Source: Nemertoderma westbladi (taxonomy: Eukaryota; Xenacoelomorpha; Nemertodermatida; Nemertodermatidae). From it: DNA of 52,545 nucleotides. Both the position numbers and the translations under genes were made by a program. Under the pieces are notes generated by a model. That model had not been told where the DNA came from. It saw only the letters and a program-made list of their open reading frames with translations, and did no database searches. The DNA lies in the NCBI GenBank assembly GCA_032718475.1, contig JAUCBJ010002280.1, forward strand, positions 1 through 52,545, in the 5' to 3' direction. Shown here piece after piece: positions 10,177-21,350 of this stretch. Positions within the stretch are counted from its first letter, which is position 1; every line of letters begins with the position of its first letter.

Positions 10177-12344
10177 TTAGTCCTTCTTACGTGAATGGCG
10201 AAGCACGAAAGGACTCTTACTAGCAAGAGTCCTTTTCTCTTTGGGGCGAGCCACTTTACTAGGAGGGCTATAACTCCTGGGTGAAGGGTGCAATACAATT
10301 GCATCGGAAGGTTTAGGGTTACGGTCGGTATATCCTCCGGTCGAGGTACCCGGTTGATCGATATCAACCTCAGTGGAACGAGGTCGAACAACCTTTAGAG
10401 CGCGTTTCAAGACAGCAGCTCTTACTGGCCCCTGGCGGGTCGTTTGCACGAGAGCGGTAGGCGGACCGTGAGTAGTGAGAAATTTCCTCGGTTTGATGGT
10501 TCTTTCCAACTCGCGTTCTCTGGCTTTATATTCATATGGTTTGGTTGTCTATGAACTTCTTGTAGCTCTGGATACGAGTTTATGAACAAGTCACCGCGTG
10601 ATTTATCAATGGTAGAAACTTTAAACTGTATGTAGGATCTTCCGGTTTCACCATATAATATTGAGTTAGATTGACATAATAAGGATGGTCTTTGATCCCA
10701 TAAAATGAGTTCGTGTACCATACGACGGACAAGATCCGCTCGATTGTCCGGAGGTTCAACGAGTATACCGTCGACACGAGCGGCCTCGATGGGCGGATGC
10801 TGTAACATAGGAGCGTCAGCGATAAGATCTCGAGATCTTAGGTTGATATCAACTGGTTGGGCTTGTACCGTGGCGAAGAGTTTGTCTCCGAAATGGGGAA
10901 CCATCGAGGGATGAATGATGGTTTTGGAATAGAGATCAGTCATATGGATTTGAGCTTCTGGTTGGGCTAAAGCTGCTTCTTCTCTCTCGTCCATTTCGAG
11001 ATTTCTAATTTTCCTCCGCTTGTTGTTGGAAGCGTTCGTCCAAAAACTCTTGCAGAGAATAGGTTCGTCCAAGTTCGATGTCTTCCTCGAGGTTCTGGAT
11101 TTCTCGATCGAACTGGGGTAAGGCCAATTCCTTTACTGCTTGGACTTGCTGCTGCAATTTACGTTTATCCAAACAATCGTAAGTTCCTTTTCCGATCTTT
11201 TGCCGAATAGTGTCTAACGAGTTTCGTACAACGCTCTCCTCGACTTCGGTGACGGGTTGTATCGGGGTTAAACCGGGACGATTATACGGGTTAAATGGCG
11301 ATATTAAATGTCAACGTCCCAATCCGGCTAGGTAGGATGGGCGAATATCTAGAGAGCCCTCTACCGGAGTGCCACCGATTAATTGTTTGGGTAACACTAG
11401 ATCTTTGAACAGTGAGTACAGTTTGGGAGGATCTGTGATACTATTAGGATCAAGAGTCTGAGGTCTCACTGGGGAATGAGGAGGTCTGACCAAGTATTCC
11501 GGAACCGTGATCATTGGTTTGTTTAAGGATCGTCTGAGTCGAGCGAGCGTAGGTGATACATCGAACAAGTTTTGCTCGAACTCCCGTAAGTATAGCGAGT
11601 AAAACTGTGTTTAGCGCAACGTCTCCGCGGATGTTTATGTCTTTCCGTTTGTTGGTTGGGTCTAGGGCATTCATCGCAATAATACCAAAGACGCACGTCT
11701 TGTAGGGGAAACGCGGGTGATCTTTCTCCAGTTTACAATATTCCTCCATCTGTTCGAAGCTATCCGGTACAACAGGTAGCGGTCGATCGGAGGTAAGATA
11801 CATCATAGTGAAATAGAGTCGTTTGAGTTCCATCATAGGGTCATCATGTATACCTTGAGGATATTGAGTTTCTAGGTTTTGTTGACTGGCTACATTGAGA
11901 TATGTTTCTCTCAAGAATTCCAAATAGTCATTGAAGTCACTACGTTTATCTGGCTCTTCAACGTCTTCTCTTTCGAGTTGGTTTCGAATAGAATTTTCGT
12001 GTTCGATTCTCAGTTTATCGTTCCGACTCCGCTGGGTATGATATTTAAATAGGATAATTTCCCTTTCAGTGTCTACATCGTCCGTATCGTGTAAATCGAT
12101 AAGGATGACCAGTAGTTAAGAAGTCCATATACGTACCATTGCGATGCGTATAGCGAGCGGTAAATTTTCTATAGGCCAATTCACGCGTGAGTTGTTCCTT
12201 TGACATTGGCGGTTTGATATAACGGCCATCGTCCTCCGTAGTGGGTTGACTAGCGTCGCCGCATATTAAACTATCAACAAATGCTTGCAATGGTAGAGTA
12301 TATCGCTCCCTGATACCAAGATCATCTTCTATCAACTCAGTCAT
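10177..12344 (-). pseudogene. Extra gene 3' of BEL pol, broken, function unknown
   Basis: A single reading path of about 720 codons can be followed on the minus strand from ATG at 12344 (MTELIEDDLGIRERY) to a basic tail ending SRKKD at 10177. It is interrupted by frameshifts near 12100, 11585, 11015 and 10530 and by an in-frame TGA near 11311. The fragments sit at 12344-12066, about 12100-11450, 11568-11311, 11310-11011, 11072-10422 and 10509-10177. I see no signal peptide, no membrane anchor and no fusion-peptide pattern, so it does not look like an envelope gene. The middle is charged with predicted helices (REIQNLEEDIELG) and the end is rich in Lys/Arg/Ser/Pro. It lies between the truncated integrase and the 3' LTR, where some LTR elements carry a third ORF. 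I do not recognise it. Confidence 0.6.
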
Positions 12345-13380
12345 AACTGCTATATGAGTTTATCAATATTATAATTAATTATAATTTAGGCTAGCGGTCG
12401 TCGCTGCCTCCCCCTCACTGCCCCCGGACAGCGCAAGATCCTCAGCGCTGATGTACTGTCGTCGCTGTGCCTCTCGCCAACGTAGTAGCTACACAACAAC
12501 AACAATAACCAGCGCGAGTCACTCCACTGTCTGTCCCAAGGGCTCAGAATTACTTCAGGTTCTTGCTACAGAGGTAGGGCAACTTTCACAACTGCGACTC
12601 GCTACTGTAAACATACTTTAGTAGTAACATTCACCTATAAACGCACAAATTCCACACAACTGTCACAAATTGTACACATTCGGGCCATTTGTCCATTAGT
12701 CAAGTGCCTTCCAGAATGCCACGTTATTATTATGTATTCCTGGATGTTACTAGCAGTGTGCTATTTATTCCGTATGCTATTCAATGGGGCAAGCTTTCTA
12801 TTGTTCTTTTAACTCGCTTCTAATTCTAGCGTGGTTGTTGCTATGGTGACATTATGGAAAGCTAGCAGTATAATTAGGGTAATTCTCATGCATACAGATC
12901 TGGGATGCTATTTAATATTAATTCTTTAATTGTCAATATTCCCCTTTATACATGATTTTATGAATTTTATCGGCTATTGACTATATGTTGGAGATTCTCG
13001 CACACTAATATAATTAATAGGGTGAATCTCCGCTCCCATGATCTATTAATTAATGGAATTTTGGGAATGTTATAAATTGTATAAAATGACAATTTATCAA
13101 ATTCATGAGAGGATATGAATTTACAATTTATTCCCGTGAATTTTATTATTTAATATTAAAATAGACACAATTTTATTCCAGAGCATGTCTGGGGACTAGG
13201 ATCCTTAATTCTAGGAAATTTGTCCTTTTAAGAGTATCGGTAAGTGCTACGATATCTTAATCGACTAGAATTTTAAAGGATCTGAATTTTAACAGATTTT
13301 GGATTTCTAGATTTTCTTAGTTTACAAACTCCTTAGAGTTTATTTGTCTGCATTTACTCTATTATAACATTTGTTTTAAT
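12345..13380. other. Spacer between integrase and the extra BEL gene
   Basis: About 1 kb with no ORF. The right two thirds are AT-rich; 12400-12560 is GC-richer. The missing integrase C-terminus and the DUF5641-type tail expected here are not detectable in any frame I checked, so this segment replaces or follows a deletion of the pol 3' end. Confidence 0.55.
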
Positions 13381-16300
13381 TCAGCTAGATGCTGTTACCC
13401 TTAACTGATCGTTCATCTGTCTTTGGTTCCAATCTTTAACGTAAGCTTTGATCTCATTATTGGCGCCAATGAAGTTCGTTCCCTTATCAGATCTCATCGT
13501 GTTGCTAGTTCCAAAGCGAGCGATCTGTCGGCGTAAACTCAGTATGAAGCTGTTGGTAGATAGATCGTTCACCATATCTAGATGGATCACTCTACAAGTC
13601 ATACAGACAAAGATGACACACCATCGCTTGACTATAGTCCTAGCACGATATACTTCAATAGGGCCAAATAAATCCACACCGGTATTAGTAAAGGGTGGTT
13701 CATAGAAGCTTATTCTTTCCCTAGGTAATTCTGCCTCTCGCTGTGTTAAAGGCCTACTGAATGCTTTCCAACAGGGTATACAGTTCTTAAGAACTTGGTT
13801 CAGAGCTCTACGGGGTTTATGGAAATAATAGCGAGTTCGAATTTCACTCAGAACTTGTTCTCTACCAGCATGGTAAAGCCTACTGTGAACATCTACAATC
13901 ATCTTGATTTGTATTTCAAGATTTCTAATGAGTATGGGAAATTTAGTGTCAAAGGACAATGGAGCATTAGTTAGTCTCCCTCTAACACGTATTAACCCAT
14001 CTATCATTGTGCTAGAGAAACGATCCCTTAAGCGCATCTGTGGATTTCTCAACAACAGGAAATATTTATCGGAATCTTCATAGCATTGCAGGAGTCTCAG
14101 TATCTGCTTATTGGTTTCTTCATGCTCCTGGTAACTGATCTTCTCCGTCAGAAACCTATCCGACACTTTGTATTTGGGAAGATCTTTCATAGCATGGACC
14201 TGCTCGGATGTCAGTGGAGCGGTATCACTAGCAATCTTCATCCTGGAGTAGTGATGATGGAAGCATCGCTTCAAATACACGACAGCCTTACAAAGCCGAT
14301 TCCAGGAGCTATAGTGATTTATCGCTCTCTGCAGGAGAGGTGAGAGTCCCTGCGAGACGTCTGGTGTTCCAGATTTCCAGTCTATTTCTCTGATGTCTAT
14401 AACAGATTTATTTGTGGCGGGGGAGTTTAGATCCACAGCGTCGTCCTTGGAGATGTGTAGTATAGACAGATCTATCACGGGTTTAAATAACTTAGATTTA
14501 CTCGTCCGGGTTTTAGGTTTGACTTTCTCCGCTCCCTTGGCTTGTCTAATCTCAGCCGTGGTGAGATAAGGAGGCCATTCATCCTCTTCTTTACTTAGGA
14601 AGTCGGGTCCACCTAACCAGTCTGGAGTATCTATCAGTTCTTGACGAGTTGCTCCTCTGGAGGCGATGTCGGCTGGATTAATCGTCCCAGGGCAATGTCT
14701 CCATTGATCTACAGTAGAGCGACTAAGTATAATGGCTACTCTGTTGGTAACAAAGACGCTGAACTGACAGACTTCATTGGGTATATACTCCAAAACGAGT
14801 AAAGCATCAGTCCAATAGACAGTTTTCTCCAGTGGATAGTCGATCTGTTCTGTTACATTCCGGCCGATGGCTGTAGCGTATAGAGCCGCCTTTAACTCCG
14901 CTCGAGGAACTCGTAGTTTGTTGTTTATCAAGGCCTTAGAGGTGACCAAGGCAACTTTAATTCCATCCGGAGTTTCAACCCTAAGGTAGGCTACTATACC
15001 TATTCCCATATCCCTGGCGTCTCCAAACACATGGAGTTGATAGGAATATGTGGGGAGAACGTGACCAAAATATGAACGGGAAATCGTAAAGTTCTCGATG
15101 GAAGGTAGAGAATCTTCCCATTTCATCCACTTCTTTAGTAGTTCTCCCTTAAGTGGATCGTCCCACGAGTGGTTTTCAAGCCACATTTGTTGCACTAAGC
15201 TCCCAGCAATCAATATAACTGGGCTAATAAATCCCAATGGATCAAAATAAGTGCTCAGGATACTTAGACAAATCCGTTTAGTTCTAACTGGATTATCTCG
15301 CTGTTTTAACTGGAAAAACAGGATATCTCTCTCCGTGTCCCATTTCAAACCAAGCGTCTTGGTTTCCGGAAGATCGTCCTTGATAAGGTCCAGATCTTTA
15401 ACACCTCGGTCTTCTACCGGGATTGATTCCAGAAACTCACGGGAGTTACTAGTGAATTTGGTTAGCCGAAATCCACCGCGTTGCAAGCACTCTACCGTTC
15501 CCTTGGCAACATCAATGGCTTCTTCCACCGATGGGAGGGACTTTAAATTGTCGTCCATGTATATATCCCGTTTGATGTTGTCGATAACCACTTTATATAA
15601 GGCGTCTCGGTTGTCATCAGCAGTGGTACGCACTACTGAACAAGCGTTCGAGGGGCTCGAGATGATCCCGAAAGCCTGGATGGTCATCCAGTACTCCACC
15701 GGTTTTAGGTTGAGATCTCCTTCAGGCCACCACAGAAATTGTAGGCTGTCTCGATCCCTATCCAGCGCCTTGACTTGTAAGAACATGCCTTCTATATCCA
15801 AAGCGAAAGCGATAGAATATTGCCGTAATCTTAATAGTATTCCCAACAAGGATTGGAGTAAGTTGGGTCCCGGCAACAATTCGGAGTTCAGGGATTGGCC
15901 CATGTAAAGGGCGGAGCCGTCGAACACTACCTGGACTTCGTTGGGTTTACCGGGTTTGGGAACGTAATGATGTGTTAGATAATACGTTCTCTTTGTGATG
16001 GGTGTTTCTTCCGGTACTCGCTCCGCATATCCCCTATCAATGAATTTCTTCAGCTGGGTCTTATACATTTCCCTGGCTGAGACATTGGCCGTAAGACGCC
16101 GATGTAACTGCGCGATTCTCTTCTCCGCTAAGGGTCGGTTATATATAAAGTTGGGCTCTCGCCGTCGGAACGGAAGACCAATCTCATAGCGACCTTGATC
16201 TTTAAGAAAACGGGTAGTCGTTTCCTGAATCTGCTTGGCTCTCTCCTCCTCGACGGACAGGGCCTTGTCGTAGGAATTGGGCTCTACGGCTTCTTGAGTA

Positions 16301-16423
16301 AAGAATCGTACGGCGTGTTCATCGCGAATCTTATTGTTGTATCGATCTATTACCTCGTTTAATTCGTCGTTGTAGTTGAATTGTCCGCCATGATTGATGA
16401 GATGGCACAGGTTTACTTGGTTT
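13381..16423 (-). CDS. BEL pol: reverse transcriptase, RNase H, truncated integrase
   Basis: Open from just after a TAG at about 16426 down to 13381; the first ATG is at 16068, but the frame is clearly coding upstream (FLKDQGRYEIGLPFRRREP). It holds a Pao-type RT (VQVVFDGSA, FALDIEGMF, catalytic IYMDDNL about 170 residues after the ATG), an RNase H-like region (FGDARDMGIG, RAELKAALYA, YWTDALLVL, NPADIASRG), the integrase zinc finger (LYHAGREQVL...NCIPCWK), and an integrase core with the first two catalytic acidic residues (TGVDLFGP and MRSDKGTNF). It stops about 18 residues after the second one, so the catalytic Glu and the C-terminal domain are absent. It is in the same frame as the protease upstream, with a single TAG between them. 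Confidence 0.93.
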
Positions 16424-16425
16424 CG

Positions 16426-17346
16426 CTAAGTCTCATTTTTGGTGAGGAGGTCTATTGTATTTTCCTCGTCGAATAATTGGTTAATATCGTCATTATCTGA
16501 GGAGTATGGTGTTCCCTCAGTTGTGGTTTCTCCTTCACTGATTTCTTCTTCCCATTCACTTAACTGATGTATCTTTTCTTGAGGGAGTCTTTCCCTCAGT
16601 GTTCTACGGGAAGGTCCAGTGAAGTACCAACCTACTCTCGTTCTTCCCGCATATGTTTGTAATGGTTGCGGTCGAGCAGGCCGTTTTTCTAATGTCTCTA
16701 GCGCCTCATGCGCATTTTGGCCGATCAATATCTGTACCCCTGGGTAGTCGGTGTTGAATCTAGGGATATCATGCTGCTGGGTAAAATGATCTTCATCCCA
16801 GTTATAAGGTTCCACTTGGCTGGTAGCAAAGTTCTTTATCGCCACCATTTTTACTGACCTTATACTATGTTCTCCTAGTTCATCCTGGGGAGTGGACAAC
16901 GAGCCTGCATAATAATCTGTAGCTACTGTGGATTTCCAAACCTGCATAATTCCTGAAAGGTTCAACTTAGTTCGGAACTTGGGTTGTCCAGCAAAGATAT
17001 CTTCGGCTAGTTCTTTGTCGATGAATGTACCTGTGCTGCCGGAGTCAAGGAGGGCGTTTACTATTAAACTTTTCCCTAATCCATGGACTCTCAGCTGCAC
17101 TACAGGGAATTCCCGAATTCCGACGTTGGAAGTTGGTGCTTTCCAAGATGGTTGTCGGTCCGGAATAGTCGGTTGCGCTTCGTTATCGGTTTCAGTCTCA
17201 TACGTAAGCGCTTGATATACTGCAGTGTTTATCATATAACAGGATTCGTTTTCGTCGGAGAATTCGTCCGTGTAGAATCCTTCCATCTCAGAGCTGTGGT
17301 CTGTGTCGTTCACATCACTGAATTGGACATGTAGTTGTAGGCTCAC
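16426..17346 (-). CDS. BEL aspartic protease region
   Basis: A 306-codon frame with the retroviral-type protease signature ALLDSGSTGTFID, preceded by VVQLRVHGLGKSLIVN and followed by ILIGQNAHEAL, the pattern of the BEL DUF1758 domain. The frame starts with GTG just after a TAA, so it is probably expressed from gag by frameshift or from spliced RNA rather than by its own start. It ends TKNET then TAG, and the same frame continues directly into RT. The last 60 residues are acidic and Ser/Thr-rich. Confidence 0.9.
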   Translation of the reverse strand: MSLQLHVQFSDVNDTDHSSEMEGFYTDEFSDENESCYMINTAVYQALTYETETDNEAQPTIPDRQPSWKAPTSNVGIREFPVVQLRVHGLGKSLIVNALLDSGSTGTFIDKELAEDIFAGQPKFRTKLNLSGIMQVWKSTVATDYYAGSLSTPQDELGEHSIRSVKMVAIKNFATSQVEPYNWDEDHFTQQHDIPRFNTDYPGVQILIGQNAHEALETLEKRPARPQPLQTYAGRTRVGWYFTGPSRRTLRERLPQEKIHQLSEWEEEISEGETTTEGTPYSSDNDDINQLFDEENTIDLLTKNET

Positions 17347-17368
17347 TTACCTGACTCGTGCGGGTTCT

Positions 17369-18646
17369 TTAAAATTCTGTGTGCAGCAAGATATTATGTT
17401 TCGCGCCGCACTTAGCGCACCTTGTGTCTGAGTAACAGGTCCGCCGTTGGTGTCCTTGTCTGAGACAATTATAACACAACCGCTTATCCCACATGACGTC
17501 ACATCTATCCTTCAGGGATTTCTTCAAGAATTCATCACATCCACTCAAACGATGGGGCCCGTCGCACAATGCACATTTGGGTTTGCTGTTACTTACCTTA
17601 CCCTGTGTGGTGTTGTGCACACTTGTTCTTTCCTCGGGTTTTCTTCCATGAATTCTCTTAGGAGATGTGGGAGGAGTTGTTGTTACCTTTTCTCTCCTGT
17701 CACTGGTTCGAGACTTAGATTTACTTACGTCTTTCTGTGTTTTGTTGACATAGCAAGATCTTTCGGTGTCTTTCCTGCTGTTCTCCTCGTGGGAGGTCTG
17801 GCTTTCGCCGTCGTCTGTATAACACACTGGTGTTACCTTTCTCCTAGAAATGGGTTTTTCACTCACATTGTTTTCCGGTGTCTTCTCTCGGGACTGCTTT
17901 AGGAGCTGTAATCTTACCTCTCCATTTAAGAATGACATGAGATCAGCCATGGTAGGGTCTCTTTGTTGCTGGTCCATCATATAGAGAACTCTTTTGTCCC
18001 AACAAGTACCTACTCCACCCTTTGGCAAAGTAGATGCTACGGCTCCAACAACCATGGAACTCTGATATTCATGAGACTTACCTAACCAATCTAGTTGTCT
18101 ACAGATCTCCTGAATCTCATCGGAAAACTCTATAATCCCGCTACTAAGGAACTTTCGGGGCGCTACTAATTTCGCATACAAATACCTAGCTATGTTAGTC
18201 CTATTACCATACCTGATGTTTAGTGTATCCCAAACTTGTCTCAATCCATCTGGATGTCCAATAAACTTTAACGCCATTAACTTGGGAGGTCCTTCCAAGC
18301 ACTCGATGAGGAATCTAAGTTTCTCTCCGTTAGATAGTACAGAGTTCTGTATGTTATCTTTATAATATTCATTAAAAGGTAACCATTTCATCTCATCTCC
18401 ATTGAACTTGACGATCTCTCCCACCTTTACCGCTTGACGGGCTTCGGTTCTAGCCATTTGACGCGTAAAACTTTCTTGGGCCATCGTATTATTTAATATC
18501 GAGTTATCGGTATATAAATTTCTCGGATTAGGATCAGGTCTATATGGAATATCATTATCAACAGGTTTATAATTACCCTTAATAGGGTTCACTACAGGAG
18601 TTTCTACTTCACTAGCAGTATAGATGCGTGTCCACACCTTGCGCAT
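17369..18646 (-). CDS. BEL gag, DUF1759 domain and zinc knuckles
   Basis: A 425-codon frame. Residues 75-270 are a DUF1759-type gag domain (WLPFNEYYKDNIQNSVLS, KLRFLIECLEGPPKLMALKF). A Ser/Lys/Thr-rich linker follows. The C-terminus then has the characteristic BEL Cys/His series: CALCDGPHRLSGC, then CYNCLRQGHQRRTC, then CAKCGAKHNILLH. It would form the capsid-like shell and bind element RNA. The upstream gag piece joins it through a frameshift near 18640. Confidence 0.9.
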   Translation of the reverse strand: MRKVWTRIYTASEVETPVVNPIKGNYKPVDNDIPYRPDPNPRNLYTDNSILNNTMAQESFTRQMARTEARQAVKVGEIVKFNGDEMKWLPFNEYYKDNIQNSVLSNGEKLRFLIECLEGPPKLMALKFIGHPDGLRQVWDTLNIRYGNRTNIARYLYAKLVAPRKFLSSGIIEFSDEIQEICRQLDWLGKSHEYQSSMVVGAVASTLPKGGVGTCWDKRVLYMMDQQQRDPTMADLMSFLNGEVRLQLLKQSREKTPENNVSEKPISRRKVTPVCYTDDGESQTSHEENSRKDTERSCYVNKTQKDVSKSKSRTSDRREKVTTTPPTSPKRIHGRKPEERTSVHNTTQGKVSNSKPKCALCDGPHRLSGCDEFLKKSLKDRCDVMWDKRLCYNCLRQGHQRRTCYSDTRCAKCGAKHNILLHTEF

Positions 18647-19439
18647 GAAATACTTCAGACCTAACAGGTTGACACATTGTTACAGGGGGTGGTGGTATTC
18701 TCCTTTGTATATTTACTAATTTATCGCGTTCTAACGCGATACTCTGCTGCACTTCTTGCAACTCTAACCTACCCTCTCTTACTGTTCCCTTTAACTGCTG
18801 AACAGTCCCTTCCAACTCCCGGACCTGCTGGGAGGAATATATACGCTGTTCCTTCAGCTGCCCAAGCAGTAGACCCATCTCCCGCCGTCCCTCATCCACC
18901 CACTCTACCGCCGAAGCGGGAGCCACCAACATAGTAGCGGGTAGACGAGGGACGACGGGCGACAAATTGTTAATGTCTTGCTCGGCGTCCAGGTCCGGTA
19001 TTGATTCAGGGGCTGCTCTACTGGGCACAGGTAGTTTTATACTGTGCAAAGGGAATTTAGAGTTAAGTTCTGGAAGTACAGGGGTCTCTATCATAGAGGG
19101 AATGGCTTCGATAACAGGCCTAATTATTTCAGGCTCATCTACTATAGTAGGGAGTCTTTCTACTCTAATAATTTGGTCTGTAGGCTCAGGATTACTTAAA
19201 TCTACACTAGCTAGTTGCCTTCTCACGGCTGGAGGCAAATCAGGCAATTTCTCCCGGTGCAGCGCCCTTCTACGTCCGCTGGAACGAAATTTATTTCCTC
19301 TACCTTCAGGATCTGTTGTATCGCCTTCATCAGAGGATGTAAATCCCTGTCTCTTGGGAGTAGATTGACTTATCATCTGCATCTGAGTAGCTGTTCTCTG
19401 TTTATTTAAGTAATCTTGCTTCACTTGAAGATTTTCCAA
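18612..19439 (-). pseudogene. BEL gag, middle part (frame-shifted)
   Basis: A 275-codon open piece, Pro/Ser/Glu-rich, with a short coiled-coil-like segment near its end (REMGLLLGQLKEQRIY, then ELEGTVQQLKG). It is continuous in meaning with the pieces on both sides but is separated by a frameshift near 19440 and another near 18640. There is no catalytic motif; it is presumably a linker or multimerisation part of gag. Confidence 0.7.
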
Positions 19440-19464
19440 CTCTAGTTGGGCTGTTCTAGTTCAG

Positions 19465-19805
19465 ATGCCCTCCATTCTGCTTCTACCACTGCCTCTGCCG
19501 CTTTTCTTTCAGCTTCTGCCGTCTTTCTTTCAACTTCTGCCACTGCAGCTGCCGCTTTTCTTTCAGCTTCTGCCGCTGCAGCTGCCGCTTTTCTTTCAGC
19601 TTCTGCCGCTGCAGCTGCCGCTTTTCTTTCAGCTTCTACCGCCTTTCTTTCAGCTTCTGCCGCTGCCGCTGCCGCTTTTCTTTCAGCTTCTGCCGCTGCA
19701 GCTGCCGCTTATCTTTCAGCTTCTTCCGCCTTTCTTTCAGCTTCTGCCGCTGCCGCTGCCGCTTTTCTTTCAGCTTCTGCCGCTGCCGCTGCCTTTCTGT
19801 CTTCT
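19465..19805 (-). repeat. Coding repeat (EAERKAAAAA)n in gag
   Basis: About ten related units alternate EAERK with runs of Ala or Ala/Glu on the minus strand; on the plus strand it reads gccgctgcagctgccgctttt. Unit lengths vary (15 to 33 bp), all multiples of three apart from the edges. It forms a charged alanine-rich helix. The plus-strand frames over it are shadows. Confidence 0.9.
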
Positions 19806-20971
19806 ATCTGTTTTTTCTTTAGCTGCTCTTCTTGGACCCTAGCGATGAGGATGCTTTCATCAAATTTAGCCTGCTCCGCGGCTAACATTTCCGCATCTAA
19901 TGAGTCTAACACAAATTTGGCTCCGTCACTATTAGGGTGAAGTCCAGCTAGCCATCTCCTTAACTCTTTGTCACCTATAAATCGTTGATAGTCCGACAGA
20001 TAGATGTCAATAGCGTCCTTCTTCTGAGGTTTTTCTGATGTAACTTCGCTTTCCACCTGAGAAAAGGTAGCGTCTGTTGATTCTCCGTGGGTCGCGCGCT
20101 CAGTTAGCTGAATTTTCCATTGTGTCGTTCCTTGGACTTTAAGACTCACCCATTGGAACCAAGTCTTTACGGCGACTTGCAACGACGTGTCTTGGCTTCT
20201 CTCTGAGGCTTCCTCAAAGGCTGAAAGGATTAGTCTGATCCGTAAAATTCGTTCTCGCACTTGATAAAGCAGCTCTCCCTGCTCTTGAGGTCCTTGACGT
20301 TGTTGGAATGGGTGTTCTTCTAGTCGCTCTAAAGAACTGAAGAATCCCTGGACATATCCTGCTGCCGACCTCTTCCACACAGCTGGATCTCGAGTATCTC
20401 TTAATACTCCCATCCTGTATAAGTCCTCCCAGGCAGCTTCCGATAAGTTAAACGGGAGTCCGGGTCCGGGGAAGTTCCATTGCGTCTCGACAATAGACAT
20501 CAGTTCCTCCATCGTGTATCCCGCATAACTGTCATTAGTCGATCGCTTACCTCTCGCCCAATCGATTTGATGTTCTTCCACAGTGATCAATACTCTAGTG
20601 AGTACGGCTCCAGGAAGAATTAGAAGTGGATCTGGATAAACTGCTTCTGCCATCTTTGCTCCAATCTCGGGTGTCAACTCTACAGTGTCTGAACTACTGG
20701 AGTTATCGGACTGTTGAGAAATAAGTTCTCGGTTCGGGTGTGGCTGCTGTTTAACAGCTGCTTCTTGGTCCCGCTTGACTTGGGCCCTAGTGCCTATGAT
20801 ACACCTATGGTGCCTTACTAGCCTAGGGTCTGATACTACTACTATAGGGATGACCTTTCTTACAGTAGGAGGGGACTTGGACTTCAGTCTCAGATTTTCT
20901 ATGCTCCTATCTGAGTCACAGACTGTTCTTTCTAGGAGACTATCTGACAGTGTTTGTTTTGTGTCAGCCAT
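19709..20971 (-). CDS. BEL gag, N-terminal part
   Basis: Begins MADTKQTLSD at 20971 and stays open for 420 codons. It starts Ser/Arg-rich and continues as a Trp-containing helical region of unknown fold (WARGKRSTND, WFQWVSLKVQG). It ends in an (AAAAEAERK)n helical repeat. A TAA replaces a Lys codon inside the repeat at 19709, while the repeat continues in frame beyond it to about 19465, so this stop is a mutation. The N-terminal extension is longer than I expect for a simple BEL gag. Confidence 0.75.
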   Translation of the reverse strand: MADTKQTLSDSLLERTVCDSDRSIENLRLKSKSPPTVRKVIPIVVVSDPRLVRHHRCIIGTRAQVKRDQEAAVKQQPHPNRELISQQSDNSSSSDTVELTPEIGAKMAEAVYPDPLLILPGAVLTRVLITVEEHQIDWARGKRSTNDSYAGYTMEELMSIVETQWNFPGPGLPFNLSEAAWEDLYRMGVLRDTRDPAVWKRSAAGYVQGFFSSLERLEEHPFQQRQGPQEQGELLYQVRERILRIRLILSAFEEASERSQDTSLQVAVKTWFQWVSLKVQGTTQWKIQLTERATHGESTDATFSQVESEVTSEKPQKKDAIDIYLSDYQRFIGDKELRRWLAGLHPNSDGAKFVLDSLDAEMLAAEQAKFDESILIARVQEEQLKKKQIEDRKAAAAAEAERKAAAAAAEAERKAEEAER

Positions 20972-21110
20972 GATTTATATTGCAGTTGAATGCCTACTAC
21001 TATAACGACAGTTAAAGTAAGTCTAGTAATTCAGTATCAACTGTTATCCTAGTAATTAATTACCGATACCGTTACTCAGTGGAACGTGATATATATATAA
21101 TATATTAGAA

Positions 21111-21350
21111 TACCGGTATACACTTATAGTATATATATAAGTATTATTATAGACTAGGATTAGTCACAGAATACCGGTATATAATTTCAGCCTAAATTTA
21201 TATAAATAAATATAATAAGCCTACCGTAAATACCGGTATACACCTATGGTATATATAAGTATTATTATATACTAGGATTAGTCACAGAATACCGGTATAT
21301 AATTTCAGCCTAAATTTATATAAATATATATAATAAGCCTACTTTGAATA
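21111..21350. repeat. 120-bp tandem duplication in the BEL leader
   Basis: The unit starting taccggtata at 21111 is repeated from 21231, with about six differences and a short deletion in the tatata run. Each unit contains two ACCGGT words. Confidence 0.85.

Noticed and set aside
19446-19940. Plus-strand frames rich in Ser/Ala/Phe-Leu repeats
   Set aside because: Shadows of the minus-strand gag EAERK repeat.
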